DNA of 64,000 nt from Candidatus Electrothrix rattekaaiensis (GTDB lineage Bacteria; Desulfobacterota; Desulfobulbia; Desulfobulbales; Desulfobulbaceae), in the NCBI GenBank assembly GCA_032595675.1, contig JAVQMD010000002.1, positions 62,001-126,000 of the forward strand, read 5' to 3'. Under the pieces are notes generated by a model, which was not told the DNA's origin, ran no database searches, and was given only the letters and a program-made list of their open reading frames with translations. Below, piece after piece: positions 63,894 through 64,000 of the stretch (position 1 is the first letter of the stretch; each line of letters starts with the position of its first letter). The position numbers and the translations under genes are program-made.

Positions 63894-64000
63894 TTAATCC
63901 TTGGTGAATTCTCGGTCCAAATCGGTGCTGTCTACATAAGCATAGGCACTGTGTTTGTGGATGGACTCAAAGCTCTCCACGCTGACTGAGAACCAGCCTA
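63894..64000 (-). CDS. folE2: C-terminal fragment, probably GTP cyclohydrolase FolE2
   Basis: Reverse-strand frame open from the right edge to a TAA at 63894; 34 residues are visible. WFSVSVESFESIHKHSAYAYVDST matches the ESIHxHxAxA end pattern of FolE2 (MptA-type GTP cyclohydrolase I), which makes dihydroneopterin triphosphate for folate and queuosine. That fits folK and queH elsewhere in the window. Most of the gene lies outside. Confidence 0.6.
   Translation of the reverse strand, partial: GWFSVSVESFESIHKHSAYAYVDSTDLDREFTKD

Overview
The window reads as chromosomal DNA of a strictly anaerobic, diderm, sulfate-reducer-like bacterium. I place it in Desulfobacterota, probably near Desulfobulbales. 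The evidence is a B12-dependent class II ribonucleotide reductase, two cobalamin riboswitches, a tetraheme cytochrome that appears to contain selenocysteine, L-aspartate oxidase, Kdo/LPS genes and the diaminopimelate pathway. The placement is inference from gene content; no rRNA is present.

Layout. 1-2104: lipid or polyketide-type module (ACP, ketosynthase, acyltransferase running off the left edge). 2245-6122: SEC-C protein and intein-containing nrdJ. 6360-6641: tandem 21-bp palindromic array. 6679-8607: FN3 protein and two AT-rich orphan genes. 8977-10575: nadB. 10682-13436: parS-parA-parB, an SH3 protein and two tRNA-Ser genes. 13514-16461: NifA-like activator, queH, rdgB. 16756-19079: two back-to-back cobalamin riboswitches, one driving a 69-residue orphan and one a ThiC-family gene that is best read as the benzimidazole synthase BzaF. 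19900-25976: dapF-dapA-dapB, split by a 3.4-kb accessory island (DNA methyltransferase, broken toxin-antitoxin pair, AbiJ-like protein, second 21-bp array, Uma2 nuclease) carrying a second, diverged copy of the dapA tail. 26075-28908: folK, PilZ and orphan genes. 29148-34019: candidate metabolite operon (ABC exporter, ACP, radical SAM, KAS III). 34328-38255: secreted protein, REC-TIR fusion, zinc-ribbon protein and two Hsp20 chaperones. 38407-48837: porin, accessory orphan genes, Ca2+-type ATPase with a duplicated tail fragment, LolA-like protein, MscS channel. 49402-56398: amidase, lipoprotein and a pyrG-kdsA-kdsC-lptC operon. 56465-64000: selenocytochrome, rarA, adenylate cyclase, PilZ-like genes, GabD-like dehydrogenase and a FolE2 tail at the right edge.

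Four things stand out. First, an in-frame UGA replaces the second Cys of a CGC motif in a cytochrome gene and is followed at the right distance by a SECIS-like hairpin. Second, two unrelated arrays share an exact 21-bp pitch and covarying palindromic units. Third, cobalamin recurs: two riboswitches, a probable lower-ligand synthase, a B12-dependent reductase and a B12-fold radical SAM protein. Fourth, 3'-end fragments of host genes (dapA and the P-type ATPase) are duplicated beside accessory genes, which suggests a recurring mode of integration.
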